A DNA stretch of 64,000 nt from Dictyobacter aurantiacus (GCF_003967515.1 NZ_BIFQ01000001.1:744001-808000); one strand, 5' to 3'; shown: positions 16,525 to 25,872, counted from the stretch's first letter. Numbers and translations: made by a program. The notes: a model not told the origin generated them from the letters alone.

Positions 16525-16551
16525 GCTTCAATTGAGAAGGAGGGAAAGGAA

Positions 16552-17370
16552 TTGGCCGCGATATTTCAACACTTGAGTGTGGATTATAGCTTTGAGAACA
16601 GGATCGCCGTCGTCACGCTACGGCGTCCTCAGGTGCGCAATGCCCTCAATGCGCACCTGATCCAGGAGCTAACTGAGGTCTTTACGCAGCTCAGTGTAAA
16701 TGGGCAACTCCATGGCGTGATTCTGACAGGTGAGGGCAAATCCTTTTGCGCCGGCGCCGACATTAAGATGATGCAGGAAGCTGTCGATTATACGGCGGCC
16801 CAGAATATCGAGGAGGCTCTACGGCTATCGGATATGCTACACGCGATCAATTCTTTTCCCTGCCCGGTCATCGCGCGTGTCAATGGCGATACGCTGGGGG
16901 GTGGTGTGGGACTGATCGCCGTGTGCGATATTGTGATCGCGGCTGAGCATGCCCGCCTGGCTTTTAGTGAAGTGAAGCTTGGCATCGCGCCCGCCGTTAT
17001 TTCACCGTATGTATTGCGCAAAATTGGCGAGAATATGGCTCGCGTCCTGTTCGTCACTGGTGAGCGTTTCAGCGCGGCCCGCGCCCATGAAATTGGTCTG
17101 GTACATTCGGTCGTGCCCATGGAACATATTGACGATGCTGTCTCGCGTGCCGTCAATGAACTGCTCAGTGGAGGACCTCAGGCCATCCGCGCCTGCAAGG
17201 CCCTGGCACTCCAGGTGGGGCAGATGGATACTGAAAATGGTCGTCGTTATACAGCTGAGGCCATCGCCCAGCTACGCGTCAGTTCAGAGGGACAGGAAGG
17301 ACTGCGAGCATTTCTGGAGAAGCGCCCTCCACGTTTTGCCATATCCTCACAGGGATCGAAAGAAAAATAG
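16552..17370 (+). CDS. Enoyl-CoA hydratase/isomerase, probable methylglutaconyl-CoA hydratase
   Basis: 272-residue crotonase-fold protein. Oxyanion-hole segments: VILTGEGKSFCAGADIKMMQE and CPVIARVNGDTLGGGVGLIAVCDIVIAAEHARLAFSEVKLGIAP, ending with the usual helical C-terminus. From its position between the two MCC subunits it should hydrate 3-methylglutaconyl-CoA to HMG-CoA, the step feeding HMG-CoA lyase; this is inference. TTG at 16552 is preceded by AAGGAGGG at 7 bases. Confidence 0.88.
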   Translation: MAAIFQHLSVDYSFENRIAVVTLRRPQVRNALNAHLIQELTEVFTQLSVNGQLHGVILTGEGKSFCAGADIKMMQEAVDYTAAQNIEEALRLSDMLHAINSFPCPVIARVNGDTLGGGVGLIAVCDIVIAAEHARLAFSEVKLGIAPAVISPYVLRKIGENMARVLFVTGERFSAARAHEIGLVHSVVPMEHIDDAVSRAVNELLSGGPQAIRACKALALQVGQMDTENGRRYTAEAIAQLRVSSEGQEGLRAFLEKRPPRFAISSQGSKEK

Positions 17371-17460
17371 TAACCACCTCTCCTGTTAACTGCGGGAGGG
17401 GCTATACTAAATCAAGGCCGATGAGGCCAGATGATTTTGCATCAGGTTGATAAGGGAACT

Positions 17461-19506
17461 ATGTTCAAGAAAATTCTTATTGCCAATCGAGGTGAGATTG
17501 CAGTTCGGATCATGGCGACTTGCCGTGAGATGAACATCCGCAGCGTCGCGGTCTATTCCGAGGCTGATCAGCACGCTCAGCATGTATTGTGTGCCGACGA
17601 GGCCTACCTGATCGGACCAGCGCCTGCCAGCCAGAGCTATTTGAATACAGCCGCCATCCTGGAGGTTGCCCGCCGCAGCGGAGCGGAGGCGATCCACCCG
17701 GGCTATGGCTTCCTATCCGAAAACGCCGAATTCGCCGAGGCCTGCGAACAGGCCGGGATCGTCTTTATTGGTCCTTCGGCCGCCGCCATGCGTCTGATGG
17801 GCTCAAAGATCGCCGCCAAGCAACTGGCGCGCCAGGTCGATGCGCCAACGGTCCCTGGCTATAGTGGAGAGAGTCAGGATCCGCAGGTATTGCAGCAGGA
17901 GGCGCTCAACATCGGGTTCCCCCTCCTCATCAAAGCCTCGGCCGGTGGCGGTGGTAAGGGAATGCGCGTCGTACAACGGGCCGAGGAGTTTCCAGAACAA
18001 CTGGCCGGAGCCAGGCGCGAGGCGCAGGCAGCCTTTGGCGATGGGACCGTATTTCTTGAGCGCTACCTGCAACAGCCACGCCACATCGAGATTCAGATCC
18101 TGGCCGATACGCATGGCCATATCATCCATCTGGGCGAGCGCGAATGCTCGATCCAGCGCCGCCATCAAAAAATCATCGAGGAGAGCCCTTCAGTGGCGCT
18201 CACCCCGGAGTTGCGCGATGAGATGGGACGCGCGGCCATTCGCATCGCGCAGGCGGCCAGCTATGTCAACGCGGGCACACTGGAATTTATGCTGGATGCC
18301 GATGCACGCTTTTACTTTCTGGAAATGAATACACGTTTGCAGGTAGAACATCCCGTCACCGAGCTGGTCACTGGACTTGACCTGGTACGGCAACAACTGC
18401 TCATCGCGGCCGGTGAACCCCTGGCCCTGACACAGAAAGATATTACATCGCGCGGGCACGCGATCGAGGCACGGCTCTACGCGGAAGATCCAGAGCAGCA
18501 GTTTCTGCCATCCACCGGCGTCGTTAGCGGCTTTATCACACCTGAAGGTCCTGGTGTACGCCTTGATAGCGGCGTCAAGGCTGGCGATGAGATCACCCAG
18601 TATTATGATCCGATGATCGCCAAGCTGATTGTCTATGGTGAAGATCGCCAGGCGGCCATCGCTCGCTTACGGTCCGCGCTGGAGCAGTGCGCCATCTTTG
18701 GAGTAACCACCAACATTCCGCTCCTGCATCGCATCAGCATACATTCGGCATTCAGAGATGGCGCGACCACCACCAGTTTTCTGGACCAGCATGGCCTGCT
18801 TGCCACCACGGCCAGCGATGAAGAAGATCAGCATCTGCCCTATACCATCCTGATGGCGGCGGCCATTAGCGAACTGCAACAAGAAAAGCACAACCAACCC
18901 TTCACGCCTATCTCCAGTAGCGATGGGCGATACGATCACTATAATCCCTGGCAGAAAGTGGGACCCTGGCGGGTAGCAGGCAGCAGCCGCACCTTCACCT
19001 ATACATATAAAGATCGTGATTACAAGGTCGCGATCCAGCCCTCTCCTGCTGATCCAACAATCTGGCGCCTCAGCATTGATGGGGGAGCAACTCAGGATGT
19101 GACAGGCATCAGCGCCGGTCAGCAGAGGCTCATCCTGCGCACCCGGACCGGGCAACAGGCGATCAGTGTACAATCGGGCCAGTCAGAGGTACAACTCGCG
19201 CTGGCAGGACAGCACTATCGCCTCTATAAACATCAACCTCCGCAGGTGGATAGCGCGGCTCATGGAGCAGGCGCAGCCCATAAGCAAAAAAGCCTGACCG
19301 CTCCCATGGCGGGTACTATCGTCAAAGTCCAGGCCCAGGATGGTGATATAGTAGAAGCGCACCAGGTATTGGTGATCCTTGGTGCAATGAAGATGGAACA
19401 CGCTATTACCGCACCTTACGCGGGCAAGGTCAAACACATCTACTATACAGAAGGTGCCGTGGTGCAGGGTGGCGCGGTCGTCGTCGAGATGGAGGAGGAT
19501 AGCTAA
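17461..19506 (+). CDS. Methylcrotonyl-CoA carboxylase, alpha (biotin carboxylase) subunit
   Basis: ATP-dependent carboxylation of biotin in leucine degradation. 681 residues: biotin carboxylase (about 1-450; MFKKILIANRGEIAVR, EAIHPGYGFLSENAEFA, KASAGGGGKGMRVV, EKYL-type ERYLQQPRHIEIQ, EMNTRLQVEHPVTE), a linker domain, and a C-terminal biotinyl domain (LTAPMAGTIVKVQAQDGD, biotinylated lysine in AMKM at about 644). ATG at 17461 was chosen over one ten codons upstream because the family starts MFKKILIANRG and AAGGGA precedes it. Partner of the beta subunit at 13766. Confidence 0.94.
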   Translation: MFKKILIANRGEIAVRIMATCREMNIRSVAVYSEADQHAQHVLCADEAYLIGPAPASQSYLNTAAILEVARRSGAEAIHPGYGFLSENAEFAEACEQAGIVFIGPSAAAMRLMGSKIAAKQLARQVDAPTVPGYSGESQDPQVLQQEALNIGFPLLIKASAGGGGKGMRVVQRAEEFPEQLAGARREAQAAFGDGTVFLERYLQQPRHIEIQILADTHGHIIHLGERECSIQRRHQKIIEESPSVALTPELRDEMGRAAIRIAQAASYVNAGTLEFMLDADARFYFLEMNTRLQVEHPVTELVTGLDLVRQQLLIAAGEPLALTQKDITSRGHAIEARLYAEDPEQQFLPSTGVVSGFITPEGPGVRLDSGVKAGDEITQYYDPMIAKLIVYGEDRQAAIARLRSALEQCAIFGVTTNIPLLHRISIHSAFRDGATTTSFLDQHGLLATTASDEEDQHLPYTILMAAAISELQQEKHNQPFTPISSSDGRYDHYNPWQKVGPWRVAGSSRTFTYTYKDRDYKVAIQPSPADPTIWRLSIDGGATQDVTGISAGQQRLILRTRTGQQAISVQSGQSEVQLALAGQHYRLYKHQPPQVDSAAHGAGAAHKQKSLTAPMAGTIVKVQAQDGDIVEAHQVLVILGAMKMEHAITAPYAGKVKHIYYTEGAVVQGGAVVVEMEEDS

Positions 19507-19603
19507 AAGCGCTTAACTGTCCTCCCTCCCACCGATCGAAACGCCCTTCAGAAGCCCTAACGGCATCAAGCGATCATCCTATACAGCGAAAGGACAGACA
19601 GGT

Positions 19604-20506
19604 ATGCAGGTAGGTTTTATCGGTATCGGAGTCATGGGGCGTCCAATGACGCTCAATCTGCTCAAAGTAGGCCATGATGTCACTATTTACGCGCGCCATC
19701 CCGAGAAGGAAGAGGTACAGGAAGTACTGAAAGCAGGTGCGAAACAGGCTCCATCGCCACGCGCCGTCGCTATGGCTTCCGAGATTGTCATCACCATGGT
19801 CTCCAACTCTCCCCAGGTTGAAGAGGTGGTGGCGGGCCCAGGCGGTATTTTAGAGGGCGCGCGCAAGGGTCTGATCATCATCGATATGAGCACGATCGCT
19901 CCCTCTGTCACCCGCGCCCTGTCTGAAAAAGCCTCCGCTCAGGGCGTACACTTTCTAGACGCCCCGGTCAGCGGAGGCTCCCAGGGTGCGATCAATGGGA
20001 CCCTCTCGATCATGGTTGGTGGTGACAAAGAGGCCTTCGATCGTGCACTGCCTGTGCTGGAAGCCATGGGCAAAAAAGAGAATATTACCTATGTGGGACC
20101 CAGTGGTTCAGGTGAAGTGGTCAAGCTGATCAACAATATGCTCGTCGGGACGATCACAGCCGCCACCGCCGAAGCCCTGGTGCTGGGTGTCAAGGCCGGC
20201 GCCGATGTGGCAACGATGGCGAAGATCATTGGCACCAGTACCGGGGCCAGCTGGCAACTCGCCAATCAGTTCCCTCTGCGTGCGTTCAACGGCAGCTTCA
20301 AGCCAGGCTTTATGACCGACCTGTTGCATAAAGACCTGGGACTGGCCCTCGACCTGGCCGCCGAAAATAAGACTGAGGCCGAGATGACCGCTCTGGCGCG
20401 CCAGTTCTATGAACAGGTTCAGGCCGCCGGCCATGGCAAAGATGATTATACCTCCCTACTCAAAATTCTTGAGGAGAAAGCAGGCGTCGAGGTACGCATC
20501 AAATAA
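19604..20506 (+). CDS. 3-hydroxyisobutyrate dehydrogenase-like NAD(P) oxidoreductase
   Basis: 300 residues of the beta-hydroxyacid dehydrogenase family. N-terminal Rossmann site GFIGIGVMGRPMTLNLL (4-20), substrate segment FLDAPVSGGSQGAINGTLSIMVGGD (about 118-142), catalytic lysine region GEVVKLINNMLVG (about 170-180), and a helical C-terminal domain (FMTDLLHKDLGLALDLA). It could oxidise 3-hydroxyisobutyrate in valine breakdown, which fits its place at the end of the leucine operon. Tartronate semialdehyde or succinic semialdehyde reductase activity cannot be excluded. Confidence 0.85.
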   Translation: MQVGFIGIGVMGRPMTLNLLKVGHDVTIYARHPEKEEVQEVLKAGAKQAPSPRAVAMASEIVITMVSNSPQVEEVVAGPGGILEGARKGLIIIDMSTIAPSVTRALSEKASAQGVHFLDAPVSGGSQGAINGTLSIMVGGDKEAFDRALPVLEAMGKKENITYVGPSGSGEVVKLINNMLVGTITAATAEALVLGVKAGADVATMAKIIGTSTGASWQLANQFPLRAFNGSFKPGFMTDLLHKDLGLALDLAAENKTEAEMTALARQFYEQVQAAGHGKDDYTSLLKILEEKAGVEVRIK

Positions 20507-20531
20507 CACCATCAGATCAGCATAAACAATA

Positions 20532-20569
20532 CAACGGAGCCGCCTTTCACATTGAAGGCGGCTCCGTTG
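20532..20569. terminator. Two-way terminator between convergent genes
   Basis: CAACGGAGCCGCCTT (20532-20546) pairs with 20555-20569 around an 8-base loop, between the dehydrogenase and the M50 protease. An ordinary-length hairpin. Confidence 0.75.
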
Positions 20570-20580
20570 GTTATCGACTA

Positions 20581-21684
20581 TTATTGAATTCCAGGTATCA
20601 AGCCATGGGAGATGGTCATGCCTAAGAAAAGGACCGCGACCAGGCCAAAGTACAGCAGTCCCATCAGGATGCGGGAGCTGAGCGGTACATCATAGTAAGC
20701 TCTGGTCTGCGCGCTCTGTGGTCCGAAACCACGCGACCATAACTGCATGGCGGCCATAACGACAAACAGTAGCAACCAGGGATAGAAGTTGCCGGTCATC
20801 CACTGCCAGATCTGGTACGCCAGCAACAGGATAAAGCCAATAATCCAGATGCGGCGATCAATGGCGGCCAGCACGCGTCCACCATCAAAGGGCAGAATAG
20901 GGATCAGGTTGAACAGATTCAAGAAGAAACCAAAGTAGGCCAGTGGTCCCCAGATGCTGCCAGGATGCTGGTAAGCCAGAAGCAAACAGGCGCTGGCGGC
21001 TAGCGCGCCCGCGATCGGGCCGGCGATACCGACCTCGGCTTCATCTTTGGCGTTCTGCGGCATCTGTCGCATCGTCACCGCCGCACCCAACAGCGGCACA
21101 AAAATCATGCCGCCCATGGGGATTCCTTTGATGCGCATAACAAGAGCGTGCCCCATCTCATGGATAAAGAGCATCACCACCAGACCGATGGCAAATGGCC
21201 AGCCAAAGAGCAGCGAATAGACGAATACGGAGGCCAGGGCCGAAAAACCAAACAGGCCAAACTTCAACAGCCAGCCAAACTTGAGCAGTAGACCGCCAAG
21301 CGCGATCAGCAGGCCACCCAGCCCGGCTGCGCCTTTTTTACGCGCGCCTCCTTGAGCTGTTCCAGCCTTCTCTTGCTGCTGCGCGGTATAGTCCTGCACA
21401 CTCTGTGGCCCGCGATACTCTGGCGTCGGTTCGCCATAACGCGGTTGATACGGAGGCTGGTCCTTATAAGGATTATACCCCTGCGGCTGCTGATACTGGG
21501 CGTACGGATCGGCATAGGGATTGGGTGTCGTACCCGCATACGGATCAGGTTGCGGGGCCGGCTGAGCAGAAAAGGATCTCGGCCGCTCAGAGGGAGCATG
21601 ATAGTACTCCGGGTGAGCATAATCTATTTCTTGAGCACTCCCATCACGATAGGCAGAATAATCTTCGGGATTGCTGTTATACAC
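20581..21684 (-). CDS. Site-2-protease family (M50) membrane metalloprotease
   Basis: 367 residues. The first 120 are rich in Pro, Gln, Tyr and Asp (repeated PDPYAG / NPYADPYAQ units), a cytoplasmic low-complexity region. A multi-pass domain follows with the zinc motif HEMGH in a membrane helix (VVMLFIHEMGHALVMRIKG) and the second site NLIPILPFDGGRVLAAID, typical of M50 intramembrane proteases. Substrates are unknown; relatives release anti-sigma factors or process membrane proteins. It is a single gene converging on the preceding operon. Confidence 0.88.
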   Translation of the reverse strand: MYNSNPEDYSAYRDGSAQEIDYAHPEYYHAPSERPRSFSAQPAPQPDPYAGTTPNPYADPYAQYQQPQGYNPYKDQPPYQPRYGEPTPEYRGPQSVQDYTAQQQEKAGTAQGGARKKGAAGLGGLLIALGGLLLKFGWLLKFGLFGFSALASVFVYSLLFGWPFAIGLVVMLFIHEMGHALVMRIKGIPMGGMIFVPLLGAAVTMRQMPQNAKDEAEVGIAGPIAGALAASACLLLAYQHPGSIWGPLAYFGFFLNLFNLIPILPFDGGRVLAAIDRRIWIIGFILLLAYQIWQWMTGNFYPWLLLFVVMAAMQLWSRGFGPQSAQTRAYYDVPLSSRILMGLLYFGLVAVLFLGMTISHGLIPGIQ

Positions 21685-21806
21685 AATTATGCCTCATTTC
21701 TGGGTATCAAAACATGGTGTTGTGCATAAGTTTACCATATATTATTGTAAACAGCGAACTCGCCTGTTCTATTCCCGGATGGTCCTATTCTTGCCCGTAA
21801 AAATCG

Positions 21807-21853
21807 TTAAAGCATGTTGCTGTTGCTAACGTAGCAACAGCAACATGCTTTAA
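21807..21853. terminator. Perfect hairpin after the fucosidase gene
   Basis: 22-bp arms (21807-21828 and 21832-21853) around ACG, 20 bases after the fucosidase stop codon on the minus strand. Stem TTAAAGCATGTTGCTG.. is perfect; no clear T tract. Confidence 0.75.
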
Positions 21854-21873
21854 GACTTCTCTTTTTGCAGTGC

Positions 21874-23199
21874 TCAGGCATCTTGAAGTATAAGCTCGAC
21901 AACAGGCAGGATAACGTCTGGACGCTGCGCTGGTAGTTCCAGGGTGAGTACGTCCTCGGCCAGGTCTGTAGGTGTGGTGTGGCTGCCCGCTCGGACGCCA
22001 CTTTCAAAATGGAGTGCGGAGTTATCGTTCATAAAGCGGGCGTATTTGACCTTGTTGGCCAGGCCGGGCAAAAAGATGTGCCCCATCGGCCAGGAGAAGA
22101 GATGCAGGTAGAGACGATCTCCGCGCTGCGTGTAACGGCTGTCTGGTGGAGGAGTAAAGCGGCTGGCGGTTGTCCCATAGATCGCCTTGCCGTGATGCTT
22201 CATCCATTCTCCAACCTCTTGCAGGATGGCGCGCGCGTGCACATCTATCTCGCCACGCGCGGTTGGACCTACATTCAGCAGCATATTGCCGCCATTGGAG
22301 ACCGATTCGATCAGCATGCGGATCAGAAGATCTGGCGATTTCCAGTTGGTATTATCGCGATCATAACCCCAGCTTCCATTGAGGGTCTGACAGGCTTCCC
22401 AGGTCACACGTTTACCATTTACAGTCAACCAGCTGCGTGGCTGGACCTGCTCCGGCGTAATAAAGTCGGCCGCCTCCGGCAGGTCGAGGCGATTGTTGAG
22501 GAGCACATCGGGCATCAGTTCGCGCACCAGCTCGACAATCTGCTCTGATTGCCAGTCCTCATGCCCTTTTCCACGCGCCCAACCCCAATCCATACCGGGA
22601 TAGGAGAAATCGAACCAGAGCACGTCGATCGGGCCATAGTTCGTTAGCAACTCCCGCACCTGTCCGCTTAGGTATTCGCGATAGATCGCCATATCGCGTT
22701 TTTCTTCGCGCAGGGCCGTATCTTCTCGCCTGGGATGCAGGCCATCAACCGGAAAGTGGGGATGATGCCAATCGATCAGCGAATAGTAAAAACCGACCCG
22801 TAGCCCTTCGGCACGAAATGCCTCGACCCAGGGGCGGATCAGGTCCCGTCCGGCAGGCGTGTTGGGAGCCTTATAGTCCGTCAACTGCGTATCCCAGAGG
22901 CAGAAACCATCATGATGCTTGGTGGTAATCACCGCGTACTTCATACCGGCCGCCTTCGCCATCCGGGCCCATTCACGAGGATCGTAGAGGTCGGGCTCAA
23001 ATGTGTCGAAATACTGCTGATAGTGCTCTTCACTGATCTGATCCAGGCTCTTCGACCACTCGGCCAAACCACCTCGACCATAACGGGCGATGGCCGAGTA
23101 GATGCCCCAGTGAATAAACATCCCGAAACGATCGTGGACAAACCACTGCGCACGCTCTGGCACTACTGGAAATTCAATATCCGTCTGGTTATCGCTCAT
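21874..23199 (-). CDS. Alpha-L-fucosidase, glycoside hydrolase family 29
   Basis: About 441 residues of the GH29 TIM barrel: WFVHDRFGMFIHWGIYS, YAVITTKHHDGFCLWDT, VGFYYSLIDWHHP, and the nucleophile segment IDVLWFDFSYPG (Asp). C-terminal parts include SVSNGGNMLLNVGPTARGEID. There is no signal peptide, so it acts in the cytoplasm on imported fucosides. ATG at 23199 fits the ribosome site TGGAG better than the GTG four codons upstream. It diverges from the SDR gene at 23692, and operator-like palindromes lie between them. Confidence 0.92.
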   Translation of the reverse strand: MSDNQTDIEFPVVPERAQWFVHDRFGMFIHWGIYSAIARYGRGGLAEWSKSLDQISEEHYQQYFDTFEPDLYDPREWARMAKAAGMKYAVITTKHHDGFCLWDTQLTDYKAPNTPAGRDLIRPWVEAFRAEGLRVGFYYSLIDWHHPHFPVDGLHPRREDTALREEKRDMAIYREYLSGQVRELLTNYGPIDVLWFDFSYPGMDWGWARGKGHEDWQSEQIVELVRELMPDVLLNNRLDLPEAADFITPEQVQPRSWLTVNGKRVTWEACQTLNGSWGYDRDNTNWKSPDLLIRMLIESVSNGGNMLLNVGPTARGEIDVHARAILQEVGEWMKHHGKAIYGTTASRFTPPPDSRYTQRGDRLYLHLFSWPMGHIFLPGLANKVKYARFMNDNSALHFESGVRAGSHTTPTDLAEDVLTLELPAQRPDVILPVVELILQDA

Positions 23200-23691
23200 A
23201 AAACGCTCCACTTCCGAAATAATTGATCTTTCGATTGCTGTACAAACCTTTAGTTACCCATTCCCGTGGAAATATAGGGGTAAATATCGATTGTATCTGG
23301 CCAGTATTGCGGGCGATGAAGAGGATAAGGTGCGAAATAAATAGCATTAATACCACATCGATTCAAGCAATGAACCATGCCTATTATGCTATATAGAAGC
23401 CAAGCAAAATACTATATCATCGTCCACTCTGACAGTATTGTACGCGTACAACTTCGTTACATGTGTAACATATAACATGTCAAATGCACCAATGTCAAGC
23501 TAACGACAATGCTATGCTTCTTTAATCAGTCTCTCTCTCACAATTCCTACATAATTAGTATGATCTATTTCAGAATCATACCATGTTTGCCTGATTTGCC
23601 TAAAAAGATCCGCCATATGCTAAGCTGTAGTATAGGAATACGGAAACCTAAGGAATCAAAACTTATCTCTTTAGTGGGAGGATTCGTAACT
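23200..23691. other. Divergent intergenic region
   Basis: About 490 AT-rich bases between fucosidase and SDR. No gene is visible; the first 60 codons of an open frame running into the SDR (from 23509) are not family-like. Besides the palindromes at 23438-23469 I see nothing else I can name. Confidence 0.5.
23438..23469. promoter_or_regulatory. Two palindromic operator-like sites
   Basis: TTGTACGCGTACAA (23438-23451) is a perfect 14-bp palindrome with the central CG common in LacI-family operators. GTTACA-TG-TGTAAC (23456-23469) follows 4 bases later. Their place between the divergent fucosidase and SDR genes suggests joint sugar-responsive control; no regulator gene is in the window. Confidence 0.5.
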
Positions 23692-24456
23692 ATGCGCTTA
23701 CAGAATAAAGTCGCTTTAATTACAGGTTCAGCTAGAGGCATGGGAAGGGCGGCTGCCGAGTTATTTTCTCGTGAAGGGGCCAGTGTTATCCTTACCGATA
23801 TTGCTGAGCAGGAGGGCGCAGAGGTGGCGCGAAGTATTCAGGCGGCCGGCGGCAATGCCATCTTTGTACCGGCCAACGTGTCCCAGGCGACAGATGTAGA
23901 GGCGCTGGTAGAGGCCGGCATTAAACGCTTTGGCTCGATCGACATTCTGTATAATAACGCGGGTATCATGCCGGCCGCCGACACCAGCGTGATTGAAACC
24001 AGCGAAGAGACGTGGCAACAGATTATGGACGTCAACTTGAAAAGCACGTTTCTGTGCTGCAAATATACCCTGCCATATATGGTGCAGCAGCGGCGCGGCT
24101 CGATCATCAACATCTCTTCATTCGTTGTCTTCATGGGATCGACCGTACCGCAGGAAGCTTATGGCGTCTCCAAAGGAGGATTGCTCGCCCTGACAAAATC
24201 GCTCGCCGTCCAATATGGTCCGGTGGGTATTCGTTGCAATGCCATCTGTCCGGGACCCATCAATACCGGCTTGCTTGATCATCTCTGGGCCAGCGATGAA
24301 GAGCGCAACCGCCGTCTATCGCGTATCCCCCTCGGGCGCTTTGGCATGATCAACGATATCATCTACTTCGCCCTCTATCTGGCCTCTGATGAATCCTCCT
24401 GGACAACAGGCACCTGGATGACGATCGATGGCGGGATCTCATCAAACTACTTCTAA
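23692..24456 (+). CDS. Short-chain dehydrogenase/reductase
   Basis: 254 residues, classical SDR. NAD(P) motif TGSARGMG (12-19), DILYNNAGIMP (NNAG), serine in INISSFVV, catalytic YGVSKGG (Tyr-x3-Lys), and the C-terminal WTTGTWMTIDGG. The chosen ATG is preceded by GGGAGG. Sharing a divergent control region with alpha-L-fucosidase, it could oxidise L-fucose or another sugar, but the sequence alone does not fix the substrate. Confidence 0.88.
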   Translation: MRLQNKVALITGSARGMGRAAAELFSREGASVILTDIAEQEGAEVARSIQAAGGNAIFVPANVSQATDVEALVEAGIKRFGSIDILYNNAGIMPAADTSVIETSEETWQQIMDVNLKSTFLCCKYTLPYMVQQRRGSIINISSFVVFMGSTVPQEAYGVSKGGLLALTKSLAVQYGPVGIRCNAICPGPINTGLLDHLWASDEERNRRLSRIPLGRFGMINDIIYFALYLASDESSWTTGTWMTIDGGISSNYF

Positions 24457-24498
24457 GATGGGTCTTACTCTCATCACCCTGAGGGCACGTAGCACCCC

Positions 24499-24610
24499 CG
24501 CACGCGCGTCCGCTGCGCGGCCGCGCTGTTTTTTGAGTTGAGTGCATCGGGTGCGCGGATGCGCACCCGATGCACTCAACTCAAAACAGACATGCTAGCA
24601 CCGCAGATGC
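24499..24610 (+). repeat. Flanked long-hairpin element
   Basis: Left flank GCGCGTCCGCTGCGCGGCCGC (near 24504-24524, given here in full as 20-odd bases only by position), central hairpin 24531-24586 and right flank AGCACCGCAGATGC (24597-24610), which differs at two positions from the copy at 35.8 kb. Hairpin arms are 26 bp around GGAT, with a two-T bulge below (TTTTTT facing AAAA). It lies between the SDR and Nudix genes, both plus strand, about 75 bases after the SDR stop. Confidence 0.7.
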
Positions 24611-24760
24611 AAAAGCTCATGCAAGCCGCAAGCGATGATCGGGAGCGTCGGGTCCATTCTAAGTCAGCATATTTCTACCAGGTCCAGTATAGGCACCATG
24701 CTTTGGATCTATATGGCAAAGATAAGCGTGATAAGTAAAAGTGGAAGGAGGAATTTAAAA

Positions 24761-25237
24761 ATGCCAGAAGGTCATGCACCATCAGCAAACGTTGGAGTTT
24801 CTGTTCTGATTAAAAACGGAGATCGTATTCTGCTGGAGAAACGCGTTAACACCCATGGCGCGGGCACGTGGGGACCACCAAGCGGACATATCGATTTTGG
24901 AGAGAGCCCGGAAGAGGCGGTACTGCGTGAGACTCAGGAAGAGACGGGGCTGCAAATCAAAGATGTAAAGTTTCGCTGTATCACCAACGATGTCTTTCAA
25001 GATGAACAAAAACATTATATTACACTCTGGTTTGAAGCGCACTATGCCTCCGGAGAGCCCCGTGTCAAAGCTCCTGAAGAAGAGTCCGGAGTACGCTGGT
25101 TTACCTGGGATGGGCTACCCGAGCCGCTGTTCTTACCAGTCCGGCATCTGATGGAAGGGAAAACATATCCTTCCCAGACCACACAGGACAAGATTGGCTC
25201 GGCGATCGAAACTCCTCCATTAAGGTCCGAAGCATAG
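24761..25237 (+). CDS. Nudix hydrolase
   Basis: 158 residues. Full Nudix box GHIDFGESPEEAVLRETQEETGL (shown in two parts: GHIDFGESPEEAVL and RETQEETGL, about 41-63), which binds the metal that hydrolyses X-linked nucleoside diphosphates. The opening VGVSVLIKNGDRILLEKR and GTWGPPSGH are typical of the MutT/NUDT15-like group that cleans or regulates nucleotides. ATG at 24761 follows GGAAGGAGG; the longer open frame upstream is not conserved in style. Confidence 0.9.
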   Translation: MPEGHAPSANVGVSVLIKNGDRILLEKRVNTHGAGTWGPPSGHIDFGESPEEAVLRETQEETGLQIKDVKFRCITNDVFQDEQKHYITLWFEAHYASGEPRVKAPEEESGVRWFTWDGLPEPLFLPVRHLMEGKTYPSQTTQDKIGSAIETPPLRSEA

Positions 25238-25266
25238 TAGCTCAAAGAGAAACCGCGATATTCAGC

Positions 25267-25312
25267 GAGCGAATCTTCCAGCTCATAGGCAGGATTCGCT
25301 CTTTCTTTTTTT
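25267..25312 (+). terminator. Terminator of the Nudix gene
   Basis: GAGCGAATC (25267-25275) pairs with GATTCGCTC (25293-25301), followed by TTTCTTTTTTT. Confidence 0.8.
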
Positions 25313-25421
25313 GAATGGGCCTGACTTCCGTCATGCTACGTTCTCTGGAATCGCCTGAACCAGGTTGACAATCCGGTGCGTATGGATGAGTCAGAAAATC
25401 CTGAGGTGTGAAAAGCAAAAA

Positions 25422-25453
25422 AGAAGAGATGTAGTGATACCTACATCTCTTCT
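25422..25453 (-). terminator. Terminator of the small hypothetical gene
   Basis: AGAAGAGATGTAG (25422-25434) pairs with 25441-25453. On the minus strand it overlaps the stop codon and is followed by TTTTTTGCTTTT. Confidence 0.8.
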
Positions 25454-25791
25454 GATGACGCCGATGGCTTACGATATTTGCGATCCCATTCAGCTTTTTT
25501 GCGCTGTGTCTGCGCTTGATCGACCAGCGCATCATACAGGTTTTGGCGTTCATTGCGTGTGGCTGAAGCAGAGGAAAAAGGATGATCCTCGGCATAGTGA
25601 TCAAACCACCAGAGCTGTTCTTGAGCACGCTGCGCAATCAAACTCAACAGCTTATCGGCCTGCAATGAACTGGCGACATAGAATGCGGAGACCAGCGCAT
25701 GGTAAGAGGCCTCAAAGAGTCCCCCGGCAAAGGTTTCGCGATTAAGAGCCATTAACTGATCATATATTTTTTCAGCCTCGATATCAGGCAT
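25441..25791 (-). CDS. Small hypothetical protein, helical
   Basis: 116 residues starting MPDIEAEKIYDQLMALNRETF. No family recognised. It looks all-helical (YHALVSAFYVASSL, LLSLIAQRAQEQLWWFDHYAEDHP) with a charged C-terminal third (AQTQRKKAEWDRKYRK). AAGGGA precedes the chosen ATG; the 24 codons further upstream are cysteine-rich and unlikely to be translated. It ends in its own intrinsic terminator and is probably a real, lineage-restricted gene. Confidence 0.65.
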   Translation of the reverse strand: MPDIEAEKIYDQLMALNRETFAGGLFEASYHALVSAFYVASSLQADKLLSLIAQRAQEQLWWFDHYAEDHPFSSASATRNERQNLYDALVDQAQTQRKKAEWDRKYRKPSASSEEM

Positions 25792-25872
25792 ATAGATTCC
25801 CTTATAACACGACACATGGCAAATGCAACTTCCTGGCATATTCAGTTTATTATAGTATAGCAACCAACGAAT

